Source: a virus
Strand: one strand, 5' to 3'
Virus record (IMG/VR): IMGVR_UViG_3300032294_003343
Coordinates: 105,184 to 169,183 of that record
Length of the DNA stretch: 64,000 nt
Positions 32,638 through 42,512 of the stretch are shown piece by piece. The translations under genes were made by a program, and so were the position numbers. The notes beneath the pieces are model-generated. The model did not search any database. It saw nothing but the letters and a program-made list of their open reading frames with translations, and had not been told where the DNA came from. Numbering within the stretch: the first letter of the stretch is position 1; each line of letters begins with the position of its first letter.

Positions 32638-35600
32638 TTAATCTATCCAAGTAATGGATACATCGAGTTTTGATGGATCTTTCTTGGAAGCTTGTACAGT
32701 TGTTCTTGAATAATTTCCACACTTGTAGCAGAATGTATTATTCTTGACTTTATGTGCTTCTCTATCTCCACATGAAGGGCAAACCATACCCACTGGAAGC
32801 ATTGATTCTGCTGTTCTGTCAAAAGACGGTAATGCAGTCTTCAAGTAGATATCTGAATCAACTGTAGCTGATAATCTGACCATTGTTTTGATAGTGTCTG
32901 CAACAGGTCCCATACCAGGTGCAGCTGGGTTAGCAGCTGGCATTTCTGTTGGTGCAGTTGCAGCACCTAATCCAGTATCAGGTCCAAGACCAAGTGGTTC
33001 TTCTTCTGGTGAAGATTTGCCCTTATCACCCATTGAAATTAATTCAAGGGATTGCATAATCTTGTAAGTAGTGCCACAGCTTTGACAATCTGCATTTGAT
33101 TCAGAGATGTTTACATCGTCGGAACCACAAACTGGACAAACTGAACCCCATGGTTTCTTTTCACCTGGTTCTGAAATTGCATCCATATCACCAGATTCAT
33201 TCATATCAGATCCACCAGTAAGTGAAGAAATACCTAAATCACCACCAGCAGGTGCACCACCACCCAAACCTGGATCAACTGGACCAGCTGCAGGGCCTTG
33301 AGGAGCTTGAGCACCACCAGCAGGAGCTCCCATGCCTGGTGCAATTTGTGCATATTTAGCTAAAATATTGTCTCTTCTGGCTTTTCTAGCTAATCTAGCA
33401 CCTTCAGTCATTATTACTGGCATTTCCATGCTATCTTCAGCATTCATTTCGGCATCTACATCATCAGTCTTGAATGTTTTTGAAGATGCAGTAGAAACAG
33501 TTGCAGTAACATCGCCGTTTTCAGATACAATCAAGTCTGTGAATGAGAATGTACCTGGATCAACTTGGAATCCATGACCTTGAAGAACTTCAATTGCTTT
33601 TTGCTTGAATGATTCATCAAAATTGCTATCACTTGGTTGTACGCCATCTAAATCTTCAGCTCTGCACATAAATCTAATGCAGTCAGATTTGCTTTGAGTA
33701 ACTGTCATACCAGCTGTTCTTTCAGAAGCTAAAACAGCCTTGGCTACTAACTTTTCTGCAACTTCGAATTCTTCACAAAGTCTCTTTGCAGCTTTAGCAA
33801 TTCTTCTTGTGCTGATACCAAAGTTTGTTGAATAATCTGCCAACCAACCAATGACATTTTCAGAAATATTCTTTGTGGATGCAGTTTTTACACCCCAGAA
33901 TTCTCTTCTTGCTCTAGCTCTCAATCTGCCATCAGTTGCAGTAGCTGTCTTTGCTCTATCAATAGCTGCCATCAATTGTTTTTCTGGCATTGCTTCAACA
34001 GAATCAACAACTTCATCAGGAGTTGTTCCAGTTTCTTTTGATGACATTGCCATTGCAGAAATTGCAGACTTAAGGTCTTCCTTTGAAATTAGATCAGCAT
34101 CAGCATCTACAGCTGACATGAGTGCAGACTTAAGTTCTTCTGATTTTGAAGGGGTTGTATCAACATCTAAACCTTCTGTAGGAACATTTGCTTGACCCAT
34201 GAGAAGCTCTGCAATTCTTGAAACGCCTTCTTTAGTCATTTCACCTTCTTCAACTGCAACTGAAAGAGCATCAGCAAGATCCATAGCAGTAATCTCAGAA
34301 GTAACAGCAGCACCTAATTGCTTAATAACAGCAGAAACTGAATTTTCTGGTTCAGCACTACCACCAAAGAATTCTGCTTTTTCTGCTTTGTCTGCTTCCA
34401 TGTCTGTTCCAGCAGCAGCAGTGCCAATCATTTCAGGAAGCATTGGTTCTTCAGCTAAAGTTTGTGCAACACGAATGATAGTTTTAGGTGTTTCAAGTGA
34501 AGAAATTACAGCCTTGCCTAACGCAGTGATTGTGGCTGTCATAATTTCAGTAGCACTTGCAGAACCTTCAGCACGATGGTTTGATAATTGCTTTTCTAAA
34601 ACTTCAGTTGGGACACCATGAGTAACTTCATCAACAAGTTGTGTTAAGGATTTACGGACTTCGTCATCTTTTACTCTTCTTCCATAAAGACCAGCATCTC
34701 CAAGAAGAATTTCTGTTACAGCGTCTTGGCTTGCACCAGTTTGCTTTGATTGTAATTGTTTTTCTTTGACTTCATTCACAAAACCAGTATTTTTGGACTT
34801 AATGCCATCGACTAAATTATCATACGATTCACCGCTTCTAACTTCGTCAAGCTGTCTTTCTCTATCGTCAAGTCTTTCTTTGACATCAAGCAAAGCAGTC
34901 TTGACAAATTGTGAATAATCCTTGAGCAATTCAGCAGCAACTCTTGTCCCTTGTCCATTTTCCATCAAACCAAGTTGATTTTCATTTAGGATAGGTTCCC
35001 AAGCAGTTCTTTTTCCATTTGTGTAACCTGTGATTGAACCATCAGTAGAAAGAACAACTCTATTACCTGCATTGTCCTCGACTTTAAAATCGATTGTAAC
35101 TGCAGCAGCAAGTTTTTTTCTTTGCTCTGATGCAATCTTTGCAAAGTGATCCATTTGATTTCTGCTCCCCGCCACGAAAGGCGTATTTGTTTTTATATTT
35201 TTGCTTCTTTCATTAGCAATTCTAATGACATTATCAATACTTTTTTGAGTTTGAGCATCATTATTTAAATTAAGTTTCAAACTTAAAATACTTTTTGTCA
35301 AATTCAAAATTTTATTGGAAGATGAACCGTTTTGAGCGCTAGCAAAAACTTCTCTTTTACCATCTCTTGAAGCCCATACCAAATTGTGAATGCTAGAGGC
35401 TAATGCAACACCGCCTCCAACTTGGGTACCTTGATCTCCAGAATAAGTAAGGTCCATTACTTTTCCTACAGATTCAGTTGGTGCATAATTTGCCAGACCA
35501 ATATTGGCATTCATAGGAGAAGCTTGTGCAGCTTGTCCTTGTTGCATACTTTGAGGTTGATTGATTTGTTGAGGTCTTTGGCCAGAACCAACGTCAATTC

Positions 35601-36789
35601 CATCATCAATCATGTCCTGCATAGTTGATTGAAGTTCAGCCATAGATTTGGTTACTTTACCTACATGACCTAAATCAACATTATCTTTTCTAGCAAACAT
35701 ATTCATCACTGCAACTTCCAAGAAGTTTAATGATAAGTTGATTAAATCTAGGATGTTCAACCCAGCAGCAGGATCAATTCCTAAAGCCGTCAAAACTGCT
35801 TGAACAGTTGAATTTTGATTAGCCCCAGCCCCAGCCAATAAAGGGCCACCTACAAGAGTTCCAGCTTGTTGAGCAAGTCTTATTGCAGTTTTAGCTGTAG
35901 AATTAGCTACTCTTAAACAATTCTCGTATTCTGATCTTGCAGAAGATTCTTGTGGAGATCCTTGTAATGCTAGTACGATATTTGCAGAAAGCTCATTTGC
36001 TTTCTTTTCCAAATTCATTGCTGCATCTAAAACATCATCAACATCATAAATTTCTTGAATTTCACAAGATTCAAAAGCACCATCACCAACGCAGCTTAAC
36101 TCAATAAACTTAACGCCATAGTTCTTTTCGTATGCTTTTTTGCCAGATTCAGGATAAATTTTGCCTTTATACTTCTTGAGGTGATCACAATAATCTCTCT
36201 CTGTGTATGCTTTATTGCCACAAATTGAACAAACACCCCATTCAACACTAGCACCCATTGAAACATCGTGAATTACACCAGTACGTATGTTTCTTGCAAT
36301 ATCAGGATAAGCTTCTTCATCTACAAAGAAAGTACAGTAAACACAATCTTCTTCTTCATCCCATTCAGCATAAACAACCATTCCTTTGGCTTGTTCAATA
36401 TCATCATTCTTATGGTTTGTGTAAATTGGCACACCTTCGAATGTTTTATATGATGGGATTTTCTTGCCCTTAATCTCAACTTCTTTGAGTAATTCTTCTT
36501 TAGAAAACAAGTCACCATTAGCATTTACAACATCTGCGTCGATTGCTCTGGCTCTAACCCATAAAAGCTTTGCACCTTTACGAGCTTGCATTTCCTTAAC
36601 AATGTCGAAATCTTTGTATTTTTCTAGGACTTCTTTTGGATCAGCGTAGAGAGATTGAAGACCAATTTTTGCAGCTTCTCTCATATTAGATGAAGCAGTC
36701 TTAATAATATAATCTCTAGCTATATTTCGGTCATTTTCGTTGAGAAAACTATTAATTGTAATAGCTCCTCCTTTTGCAACCTTGTACAT
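32638..36789 (-). CDS. Giant prohead protease/scaffold fusion candidate (1383 aa)
   Basis: ATG 36789 has a GAGGA ribosome site; a longer frame would need TTG. Residues about 75-200 look like the prohead maturation protease fold: NANGDLFSKEEL, TNHKND (candidate catalytic His) and HDVSMGASV (candidate Ser) are spaced as in phage capsid proteases. A CSICG with a downstream Cys/His follows. The remaining 1100 residues are Ala/Glu/Lys-rich helical scaffold-like sequence, and the C-terminus carries two more zinc-ribbon motifs (CPVCG/CQSCG and CPSCG/CYKCG). It lies between portal and capsid genes where protease and scaffold belong. The protease reading is by motif layout only. Confidence 0.55.
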   Translation of the reverse strand: MYKVAKGGAITINSFLNENDRNIARDYIIKTASSNMREAAKIGLQSLYADPKEVLEKYKDFDIVKEMQARKGAKLLWVRARAIDADVVNANGDLFSKEELLKEVEIKGKKIPSYKTFEGVPIYTNHKNDDIEQAKGMVVYAEWDEEEDCVYCTFFVDEEAYPDIARNIRTGVIHDVSMGASVEWGVCSICGNKAYTERDYCDHLKKYKGKIYPESGKKAYEKNYGVKFIELSCVGDGAFESCEIQEIYDVDDVLDAAMNLEKKANELSANIVLALQGSPQESSARSEYENCLRVANSTAKTAIRLAQQAGTLVGGPLLAGAGANQNSTVQAVLTALGIDPAAGLNILDLINLSLNFLEVAVMNMFARKDNVDLGHVGKVTKSMAELQSTMQDMIDDGIDVGSGQRPQQINQPQSMQQGQAAQASPMNANIGLANYAPTESVGKVMDLTYSGDQGTQVGGGVALASSIHNLVWASRDGKREVFASAQNGSSSNKILNLTKSILSLKLNLNNDAQTQKSIDNVIRIANERSKNIKTNTPFVAGSRNQMDHFAKIASEQRKKLAAAVTIDFKVEDNAGNRVVLSTDGSITGYTNGKRTAWEPILNENQLGLMENGQGTRVAAELLKDYSQFVKTALLDVKERLDDRERQLDEVRSGESYDNLVDGIKSKNTGFVNEVKEKQLQSKQTGASQDAVTEILLGDAGLYGRRVKDDEVRKSLTQLVDEVTHGVPTEVLEKQLSNHRAEGSASATEIMTATITALGKAVISSLETPKTIIRVAQTLAEEPMLPEMIGTAAAGTDMEADKAEKAEFFGGSAEPENSVSAVIKQLGAAVTSEITAMDLADALSVAVEEGEMTKEGVSRIAELLMGQANVPTEGLDVDTTPSKSEELKSALMSAVDADADLISKEDLKSAISAMAMSSKETGTTPDEVVDSVEAMPEKQLMAAIDRAKTATATDGRLRARARREFWGVKTASTKNISENVIGWLADYSTNFGISTRRIAKAAKRLCEEFEVAEKLVAKAVLASERTAGMTVTQSKSDCIRFMCRAEDLDGVQPSDSNFDESFKQKAIEVLQGHGFQVDPGTFSFTDLIVSENGDVTATVSTASSKTFKTDDVDAEMNAEDSMEMPVIMTEGARLARKARRDNILAKYAQIAPGMGAPAGGAQAPQGPAAGPVDPGLGGGAPAGGDLGISSLTGGSDMNESGDMDAISEPGEKKPWGSVCPVCGSDDVNISESNADCQSCGTTYKIMQSLELISMGDKGKSSPEEEPLGLGPDTGLGAATAPTEMPAANPAAPGMGPVADTIKTMVRLSATVDSDIYLKTALPSFDRTAESMLPVGMVCPSCGDREAHKVKNNTFCYKCGNYSRTTVQASKKDPSKLDVSITWID

Positions 36790-36860
36790 ATATTCAATCC
36801 TCAAAAAATAAAGTTATCAATAGGATTTGTTCTATTTTCAACATATAAAAACCTGTAAAA

Positions 36861-36890
36861 TTTAAACCCGTCGATTTCGACGGGTTTATT
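36861..36890 (-). terminator. Rho-independent terminator after portal gene
   Basis: An 11-base perfect inverted repeat AAACCCGTCGA / TCGACGGGTTT (36864-36887) lies between the portal stop and the protease/scaffold start, with a T-rich tail on the minus strand. Confidence 0.8.
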
Positions 36891-36914
36891 GTACAGTGAC
36901 AAACTATTCTTCAA

Positions 36915-39287
36915 TTACAAATATTCCGAATTACCCTCACCCATACCTGTTCGTTTTTTGATTGCTTTGATCAAAACATTTAGACAATCTTGAGGATGAT
37001 CATTGATTTCTTTGTCTGTAAATCTAACAATAATCCATCCATTTGCAGCTAATTCTGAATCTCTTCGTTTATCTTTTGCAATTTTATCTGGATTGTTATG
37101 CCAAATTTCTCCATCTGCTTCAATACCAATTTTAAGATTTGGAATTGCAGCATCTAATTGATAATCCATTGTAGGCCCAGCAGAATATTGAGCATAAAGA
37201 GGAAATGGCATATTTAATGACATTGTTAAACCATATAGTTTCTTCTCTAAACTAGTAAACATTTTTGGTTGTTGGGAAACATCTATTTTCTTTTTAGCAT
37301 ATCTTTTGATAGATTCATTCTCATTTGATGCAAATTGATATATCTCTTCCAAAGCATAATTATTCAATGGATGAGAATTATCTCCTCCACAGAGAGGGGT
37401 TTGCAATGATCCAAACAAACCATCATATTCACTTGGGAGTGGCCCAAGAGATCCTCTTCCTGTTACTGGGGTCAAAGACATCAAGAAGCCTTCATGAGCA
37501 GCAGACTTTATTCTTTTACTTGCAGTTCTGACACCTGAATTTTTAGCATTAATTCTTTCATCATAAATTTCGTTTATTAAATTACTAGCTAATTTGTAAT
37601 TTTTTGTCATAACTGAAGCTGTTGGAGCTGGTGCACCACCGGGTGCAGGAGCTGCAGGAGGAGCTCCAACAGGAGGCGGAGGAGCCCCACCAACTGCTAA
37701 ATCTGCTGGGGGAGGAGCTCCCATACCACCAGATGCATCTGGTGCTCCAGCACCAAATCCCTGCCCTGTCACTCCTCCACTTTGAAAACTCAATGAAATA
37801 TTGGGAGTTCCAAATGATTGATCATTGACAAAGTTTGCTCCCTGTTCAAATCTCAATCTTTCAATTTCTTGATCAGAATCTAATCCAAATGCTTCAATGA
37901 GAGAAACATTTGAAATCACACCGTTTTGGTTTGCAGTTACAAGCATTTGAAGCTTGCCAGTATCATCACGTAATTGAAGATCATCAAATTTGATTTTAGG
38001 ATAAACTAATTCATCCTGACCTCTTTCGCCTTCAATTACAAAACCATTCCATTTTGCAACTGGCATGAAAACATTTTGTTCAATCCAGTGTGCAACTTCT
38101 CTTCTAAAAGTCTCTAATCTTTGAGCCATTGCAAGAAGACCAACTTGAGCATTACCATAAGTTGGACCCTCGCCATTCAATAGAGCTTTATTGAGCATGA
38201 CACCATCTAAAATTTCTTGTTCAATTAATTCAAATTCACCAGTAAGAGGATGAATTTTGCCCGTAGCTCCGTACCATTCAAGATCAAAATTATGGTGAGT
38301 TACAAGAGTTAAGTTTGGATCATTAGCAATAGAAGCTAACTCATCTTGAACATTGTCAATATCTTCTTGTGATGCTGGTCTTGTATCACTACCAATTTTT
38401 ACAACCTTAATAGGCAAAATAAGACGTTCAGCAATCATATATTGAGCTTGACGTAATTTATCCTTGTAAGTCAAGATTGGAAACAACGGTCTGATCATGG
38501 AAATTCCATAATCTTCCCAAGGGTTTGAGCCATACTTAAAATGATGAATAGAAATAGGATTAAGCTTGATAGGATTTCCTTGCATAATCATCTTTTTTAT
38601 ATCATCAGGAATTTTGTCATAGACTTCCTTAGGATGTCTTTCATTTACAATTCTAATTTCTTCTGCAGATGGTCTGTAAGCATAACTACCTGGTTGATCA
38701 ATCATGCCTGGACTTTTAATTACAGAGTCTGGATTTAAAATCGAAATTGATTTCCAGGTAGCTCCATCATGTTCACACTCTTTATTTTTGTCATCATCCC
38801 AATTTGAACCGTGGCAGTGAGGACAATCAAGAGAAAGCAAAACAAATGAATCACCTAACAAGTGATATGTTTTGGAAATTTCAGGAAGCCATTTTTGAAA
38901 ATTGAGAGATTCTACTAACTTTTCAAAATAGTCTTTCACGTAAGAAGAAGAACATTCTAGCTTCCAGCCAGAAAATGGATAGTTGGTGTAAAAATTGACA
39001 GCTGCAGCAATTTTTGGTTCGTTATTTCTCCACCAGTTAGCCCAAAGATAAACTTCACGACGAGCATTTGGGATTTGAAAAGATGATGGAGTTAAAAAAG
39101 GCGAATAGAAATTTGGAGATGTAGTTACTGTGTTTACACTAGCAGTTCTTGTAACACTGGGTCCTAAACCTAGACCAATTCTACTGCTTGCATAATTTCT
39201 ATCTACAGTTGATGAAGTTGTGGGTGCTCCTGATACTTGTGTTGCTGCTGTTCTGATAGCAGAAGCCAATGATGTTCTATTTGCCAT
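36915..39287 (-). CDS. Portal protein with C-terminal DUF559/Vsr-like nuclease domain (790 aa)
   Basis: The first 560 residues read as a phage portal: conserved-looking WANWWRNNEPKIAAAVNFY helix, a DSFVLL strand, stem/crown region and clip-like Gly/Pro stretch. A zinc-type CPHCH is inserted near residue 155. A Pro/Ala/Gly-rich linker (about 535-580) leads to an extra C-terminal region whose end (707-775) fits the DUF559/Vsr family of PD-(D/E)xK nucleases: Asp712, the E-A-D motif Glu723-Asp725, then a KDKRRDSEL helix and GWIIVRFTDKEI. An MWYK-tagged gene precedes it on the minus strand. TATAAT lies seven bases before the ATG. The nuclease fusion is unusual for a portal. Confidence 0.75.
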   Translation of the reverse strand: MANRTSLASAIRTAATQVSGAPTTSSTVDRNYASSRIGLGLGPSVTRTASVNTVTTSPNFYSPFLTPSSFQIPNARREVYLWANWWRNNEPKIAAAVNFYTNYPFSGWKLECSSSYVKDYFEKLVESLNFQKWLPEISKTYHLLGDSFVLLSLDCPHCHGSNWDDDKNKECEHDGATWKSISILNPDSVIKSPGMIDQPGSYAYRPSAEEIRIVNERHPKEVYDKIPDDIKKMIMQGNPIKLNPISIHHFKYGSNPWEDYGISMIRPLFPILTYKDKLRQAQYMIAERLILPIKVVKIGSDTRPASQEDIDNVQDELASIANDPNLTLVTHHNFDLEWYGATGKIHPLTGEFELIEQEILDGVMLNKALLNGEGPTYGNAQVGLLAMAQRLETFRREVAHWIEQNVFMPVAKWNGFVIEGERGQDELVYPKIKFDDLQLRDDTGKLQMLVTANQNGVISNVSLIEAFGLDSDQEIERLRFEQGANFVNDQSFGTPNISLSFQSGGVTGQGFGAGAPDASGGMGAPPPADLAVGGAPPPPVGAPPAAPAPGGAPAPTASVMTKNYKLASNLINEIYDERINAKNSGVRTASKRIKSAAHEGFLMSLTPVTGRGSLGPLPSEYDGLFGSLQTPLCGGDNSHPLNNYALEEIYQFASNENESIKRYAKKKIDVSQQPKMFTSLEKKLYGLTMSLNMPFPLYAQYSAGPTMDYQLDAAIPNLKIGIEADGEIWHNNPDKIAKDKRRDSELAANGWIIVRFTDKEINDHPQDCLNVLIKAIKKRTGMGEGNSEYL

Positions 39288-39292
39288 AACAT

Positions 39293-39302
39293 ATATTATA
39301 CC
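39293..39302 (-). promoter_or_regulatory. -10 box of leaderless-type promoter before portal gene
   Basis: TATAAT at 39295-39300 on the minus strand, seven bases before the portal ATG, no ribosome-binding site and no clear -35. Confidence 0.4.
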
Positions 39303-39320
39303 GTTCTATAAATTGAGAAC

Positions 39321-39854
39321 TTAGTACCAAGTTTGATTGGAAGGTTTGTTTCCGAAAAGAATAGGATCTTGTTTGCCTTTAAGTGCTTGATAGTATCCTT
39401 CACCATTCTTAAAATGTTGAAAACTATTACCTCTTTCTGTTGAAGCCATACTTTGAGGATCTCTATTGTTATTTTGTTGTCTAGATCCTTCTAATTGATC
39501 TTCAATAGTAGTATTTTCTGGCGCTTCATGATAAGGTGAATGTCTACGAGCTTCATTTGCTGCTGATTGTGGAGACTTGATAAAGTTTCCAGTATTATCC
39601 ATAGTCATTCTATGAGGTCTTTCAACAAGTAAATCCCAAATTTCTTTTTGTTGCACTTGATTCATACTGTAATATTCATCAAGAGTTTTGCCCATTTTTT
39701 CAAGAATGCCTGATAATTCGTCATATAATCCAGCAGGTTGATTATCTACATCTCTAATCTTATCAATCTCAGAAGGATTTTTAGTGTCAAATTTCTCTAT
39801 TCCCTCTAAATTGACTCCACCACCAATTTGAGATAAAACTTGCTTATACCACAT
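39321..39854 (-). CDS. Head-module hypothetical protein with MWYK N-terminus (177 aa)
   Basis: I place the start at ATG 39854 because the protein then begins MWYKQVLSQ, matching the MWY(R/S) N-termini of three other genes in the window; an ATG at 39887 is also possible. The gene overlaps the upstream one by 11 bases. The protein is acidic to neutral, Asn/Gln-rich, without catalytic motifs, and ends just before the portal gene. A head-to-tail or packaging accessory role is inferred from place alone. Confidence 0.5.
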   Translation of the reverse strand: MWYKQVLSQIGGGVNLEGIEKFDTKNPSEIDKIRDVDNQPAGLYDELSGILEKMGKTLDEYYSMNQVQQKEIWDLLVERPHRMTMDNTGNFIKSPQSAANEARRHSPYHEAPENTTIEDQLEGSRQQNNNRDPQSMASTERGNSFQHFKNGEGYYQALKGKQDPILFGNKPSNQTWY

Positions 39855-41505
39855 CGTCGTATTCTTCTCTTTTAGATTCCATGACATAATCTAAACCAAG
39901 TTCTTCTGCAAATACTTTGAGATCATCTTCAGAGAATTGATGACCAAAACTATCTTCATCATCTTCGTCTAATAAAGCTTCGATATTTTTGGTTATTTTT
40001 GTGTGATGTCTTTTATCTTTCAATTGCTCTTCTTGAGAAACATCAACAATATTTTTTCTTCTTGTTTCGCTAAGAAGTTGTTCTTGATTCATTTCTTTTT
40101 TAGAAGCAGTGATATTTTTGTCTAGTTGATGAATAATAGATTCTTTTGGCTCATCTTTATCTTTGTTTAATTCATCTCTATAATTGATTGGATCTTTACC
40201 GTTCACATTCAATTGATCAGCATAAGATTCTTCCATTTCACCACGATGATTGTAAAGTCCATCAGATTCTAATTGAGTTTCTCTAACTTCATCTGTCACA
40301 GATTCTTTATTGTTCAATCTTCTAAGAAGCATTTCAAGATAATCTGTGCCTTTTTGATCTTTTCTTGGTAATTGTGAATCTATAGTTTTGCTTGAATCAG
40401 TTTGAGCTTGTTTTGGGCGCATAACTGGCTTTTCGCCTTGTTGATGTCCATAGCTTGATTGTTTTGCATCAGATAGTTGTTTCTCTCTAGAATCATCAAC
40501 ATTTTGCTTGCCTCTGATTTTATTAGCACCTCTATCTGAATTGTCAAATCTAGCTTCAAATCCAATTTCACCTTCAGTAAGTTTTTTGGATCTTTCGCCC
40601 TCTTTAAGTTCAAGAGCATTTGCTTCATTGTCAGGATGTCTATGAACATCTAATCTTGCCATAACTTCGTCGTGTGATTGGAAAGCTACCTTAAGCCAAT
40701 CTTGATAAGCACAAGTTACCTGACCATTTTTATCTATTCTTGAGTCAATGCAGTTCTCACGACACTTTGAAATTTCCATTGGAATTGGAGAACTATAACC
40801 ATTGAATTTACCTTTAGGGCAAAGCAAATAAGGTTCATTTGCTTGAGTAAATAATGTTGTGTATGCTATTCTTCTGTTTTCTTTTGGTGTAACTTCTGAG
40901 TACCAGTTGTGTAAATAATTAGCAACTTTGGTTGCTTGTAATTTATTTCCAGATAAAATAACTTTTCTAGCACTTTCAAGTTTAGAAAATCTCAATGATG
41001 TTGAAGCAAAGTTATTAAGTTTATCTAAAGCATTGATAGCTTCAATTTGCCAATAACCAGCAGATCTATCTGTAGTTTTATATGCCACTCTTTCTAATCT
41101 TGCTGCTTCATTATCTTTGTTTAAAAAGTTTTGAATTGCCATATAAGCATAACGAAGAGTATTTCTTTCTTCTGCTAACTTAATATTATTAAGTTTGCTA
41201 AATGCTTCATGCAAATGGTGATGTGCTTCTTTTTCAGGAAGTGCAATTACCTTGACAATATTCTCAGGTCCGCCCATATTTTTAAATGCTGAAATTACTG
41301 GATCATCACCAAAATCATTCATATCTAAAACGTGGAAAGGAGAAGACATTGGCATAGAATCACCGTCTCCAAGTCCAGCAATTGTGTCTTGAAGCATACT
41401 GAGTAATCCAGTTCCGCCAATCAATGGTTTCTTTTCCATAATCTCGTGAATTTTTTTAGGATCGTGAGTCTCGTATGTTGCTTTGATTTTATATCCCTTG
41501 TCCAT
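39844..41505 (-). CDS. Head-module hypothetical protein with cysteine cluster (553 aa)
   Basis: Not recognised. A helical first half (about 1-230) is followed by a cluster of four cysteines (LLCPKGK, SKCRENC, VTCAYQD) spaced like a zinc site, then a long charged, Lys/Glu/Asp/Gln-rich, probably disordered region and an acidic C-terminus. Such a layout suggests an assembly or scaffold-type protein. It follows a three-base gap after the gene at 41508 and overlaps the MWYK gene. Position between terminase and portal genes points to a head or packaging accessory function. Confidence 0.5.
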   Translation of the reverse strand: MDKGYKIKATYETHDPKKIHEIMEKKPLIGGTGLLSMLQDTIAGLGDGDSMPMSSPFHVLDMNDFGDDPVISAFKNMGGPENIVKVIALPEKEAHHHLHEAFSKLNNIKLAEERNTLRYAYMAIQNFLNKDNEAARLERVAYKTTDRSAGYWQIEAINALDKLNNFASTSLRFSKLESARKVILSGNKLQATKVANYLHNWYSEVTPKENRRIAYTTLFTQANEPYLLCPKGKFNGYSSPIPMEISKCRENCIDSRIDKNGQVTCAYQDWLKVAFQSHDEVMARLDVHRHPDNEANALELKEGERSKKLTEGEIGFEARFDNSDRGANKIRGKQNVDDSREKQLSDAKQSSYGHQQGEKPVMRPKQAQTDSSKTIDSQLPRKDQKGTDYLEMLLRRLNNKESVTDEVRETQLESDGLYNHRGEMEESYADQLNVNGKDPINYRDELNKDKDEPKESIIHQLDKNITASKKEMNQEQLLSETRRKNIVDVSQEEQLKDKRHHTKITKNIEALLDEDDEDSFGHQFSEDDLKVFAEELGLDYVMESKREEYDDVV

Positions 41506-41507
41506 AA

Positions 41508-42512
41508 TTATTTACCCAATCCTAAATTCGATAATTCTTCTTTATCAAAACCTCTATTGGTAAGTGCTGCTCTAATTTGTTTTAGCTCTTCACTAACACC
41601 TTTTTTGTCAGCAGCATCTTTAAAATCACCCTGTTTAGTAGTTTTAGAATAATCTTGCAAATCCATAAGGAAACAAGCTCTCATAATTAATTCAGGAGTA
41701 GATCTTTTTTCGAAATTAGGTTTTGAATCATAGTTTAAGGCAGCAGTTTTGACTTTGGTATCTTTTTTAGATTCTATAGTTTCTTCAGTATCATTGATCA
41801 TTTCTATAGTTTCTTCAACATCTTTAGTTTTTCTTTCAACTTCTTCTTTGTCTTTAACTAATTTATTGAGATCAACAGTATCTGCAGTTTTTTCTGACTT
41901 TTCTGATTTTTTTGGATTCTCGTCTTTATCTTTGCCTTGCTCTAATTTTTTATTATATTCTTTAACAATATCAACAGCACGTTCAATTGTTTCTTTATTC
42001 CAATACTTAAGCTTTGAGATGTATCTGACAATATCGTTCTTTTCGACACCGTGATCAAGCAATTTACCCACTTTACCCATTAAAACACGGAATGGATTGC
42101 CTCTAGTTTTCTTTTTCTTTTTGACCTGTGCTGTTTTGGAATTGTTGTACACGTTCTTAGCCTCGGATAAATAAGTTTGTTCAATCTTATTTGCTATATC
42201 AGAATAGCTTGGATCCAACTCTTGAGTAATTGGATCTTTTGTTCTTGTTCTATTGTTATTTGACATAATAAGTGCTTTAGATAATTTATCTAGTTGATGT
42301 TTCAAGTTATTATCTTGCACTTTGTCTGCTATGACAGTGACTTCGTTAGAAAGTTCACCAAAGTTGTCATTAGCAGACTTGACTTTATTCATCAACTGTC
42401 TCATTTCATCTTTAGTCACACCTTCAACACTATCGCCATTCAAGGGGATATTATTTATTCCATTAGCTGGATTTGATGCTAAGGGTGGAGCTATTTGAGA
42501 CAGTTTATTCAT
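41508..42512 (-). CDS. Head-module coiled-coil-like protein (334 aa)
   Basis: Not recognised. A highly charged, Lys/Glu-rich helical protein; a central section (about residues 190-270) rich in KDKE/KSEK repeats looks like a coiled coil or disordered linker. The start overlaps the previous stop (TAATG at 42512), so it is translated with the gene upstream. There is no membrane segment or catalytic motif. It belongs to the head and packaging operon and may be an internal or scaffold protein, which is inference only. Confidence 0.45.
   Translation of the reverse strand: MNKLSQIAPPLASNPANGINNIPLNGDSVEGVTKDEMRQLMNKVKSANDNFGELSNEVTVIADKVQDNNLKHQLDKLSKALIMSNNNRTRTKDPITQELDPSYSDIANKIEQTYLSEAKNVYNNSKTAQVKKKKKTRGNPFRVLMGKVGKLLDHGVEKNDIVRYISKLKYWNKETIERAVDIVKEYNKKLEQGKDKDENPKKSEKSEKTADTVDLNKLVKDKEEVERKTKDVEETIEMINDTEETIESKKDTKVKTAALNYDSKPNFEKRSTPELIMRACFLMDLQDYSKTTKQGDFKDAADKKGVSEELKQIRAALTNRGFDKEELSNLGLGK

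Noticed and set aside
33107-34621. Several plus-strand open frames inside the 1383-residue gene
   Set aside because: They arise from Ala/Glu/Ser-rich helical codons on the other strand, lie entirely inside a long gene and have no start signals.
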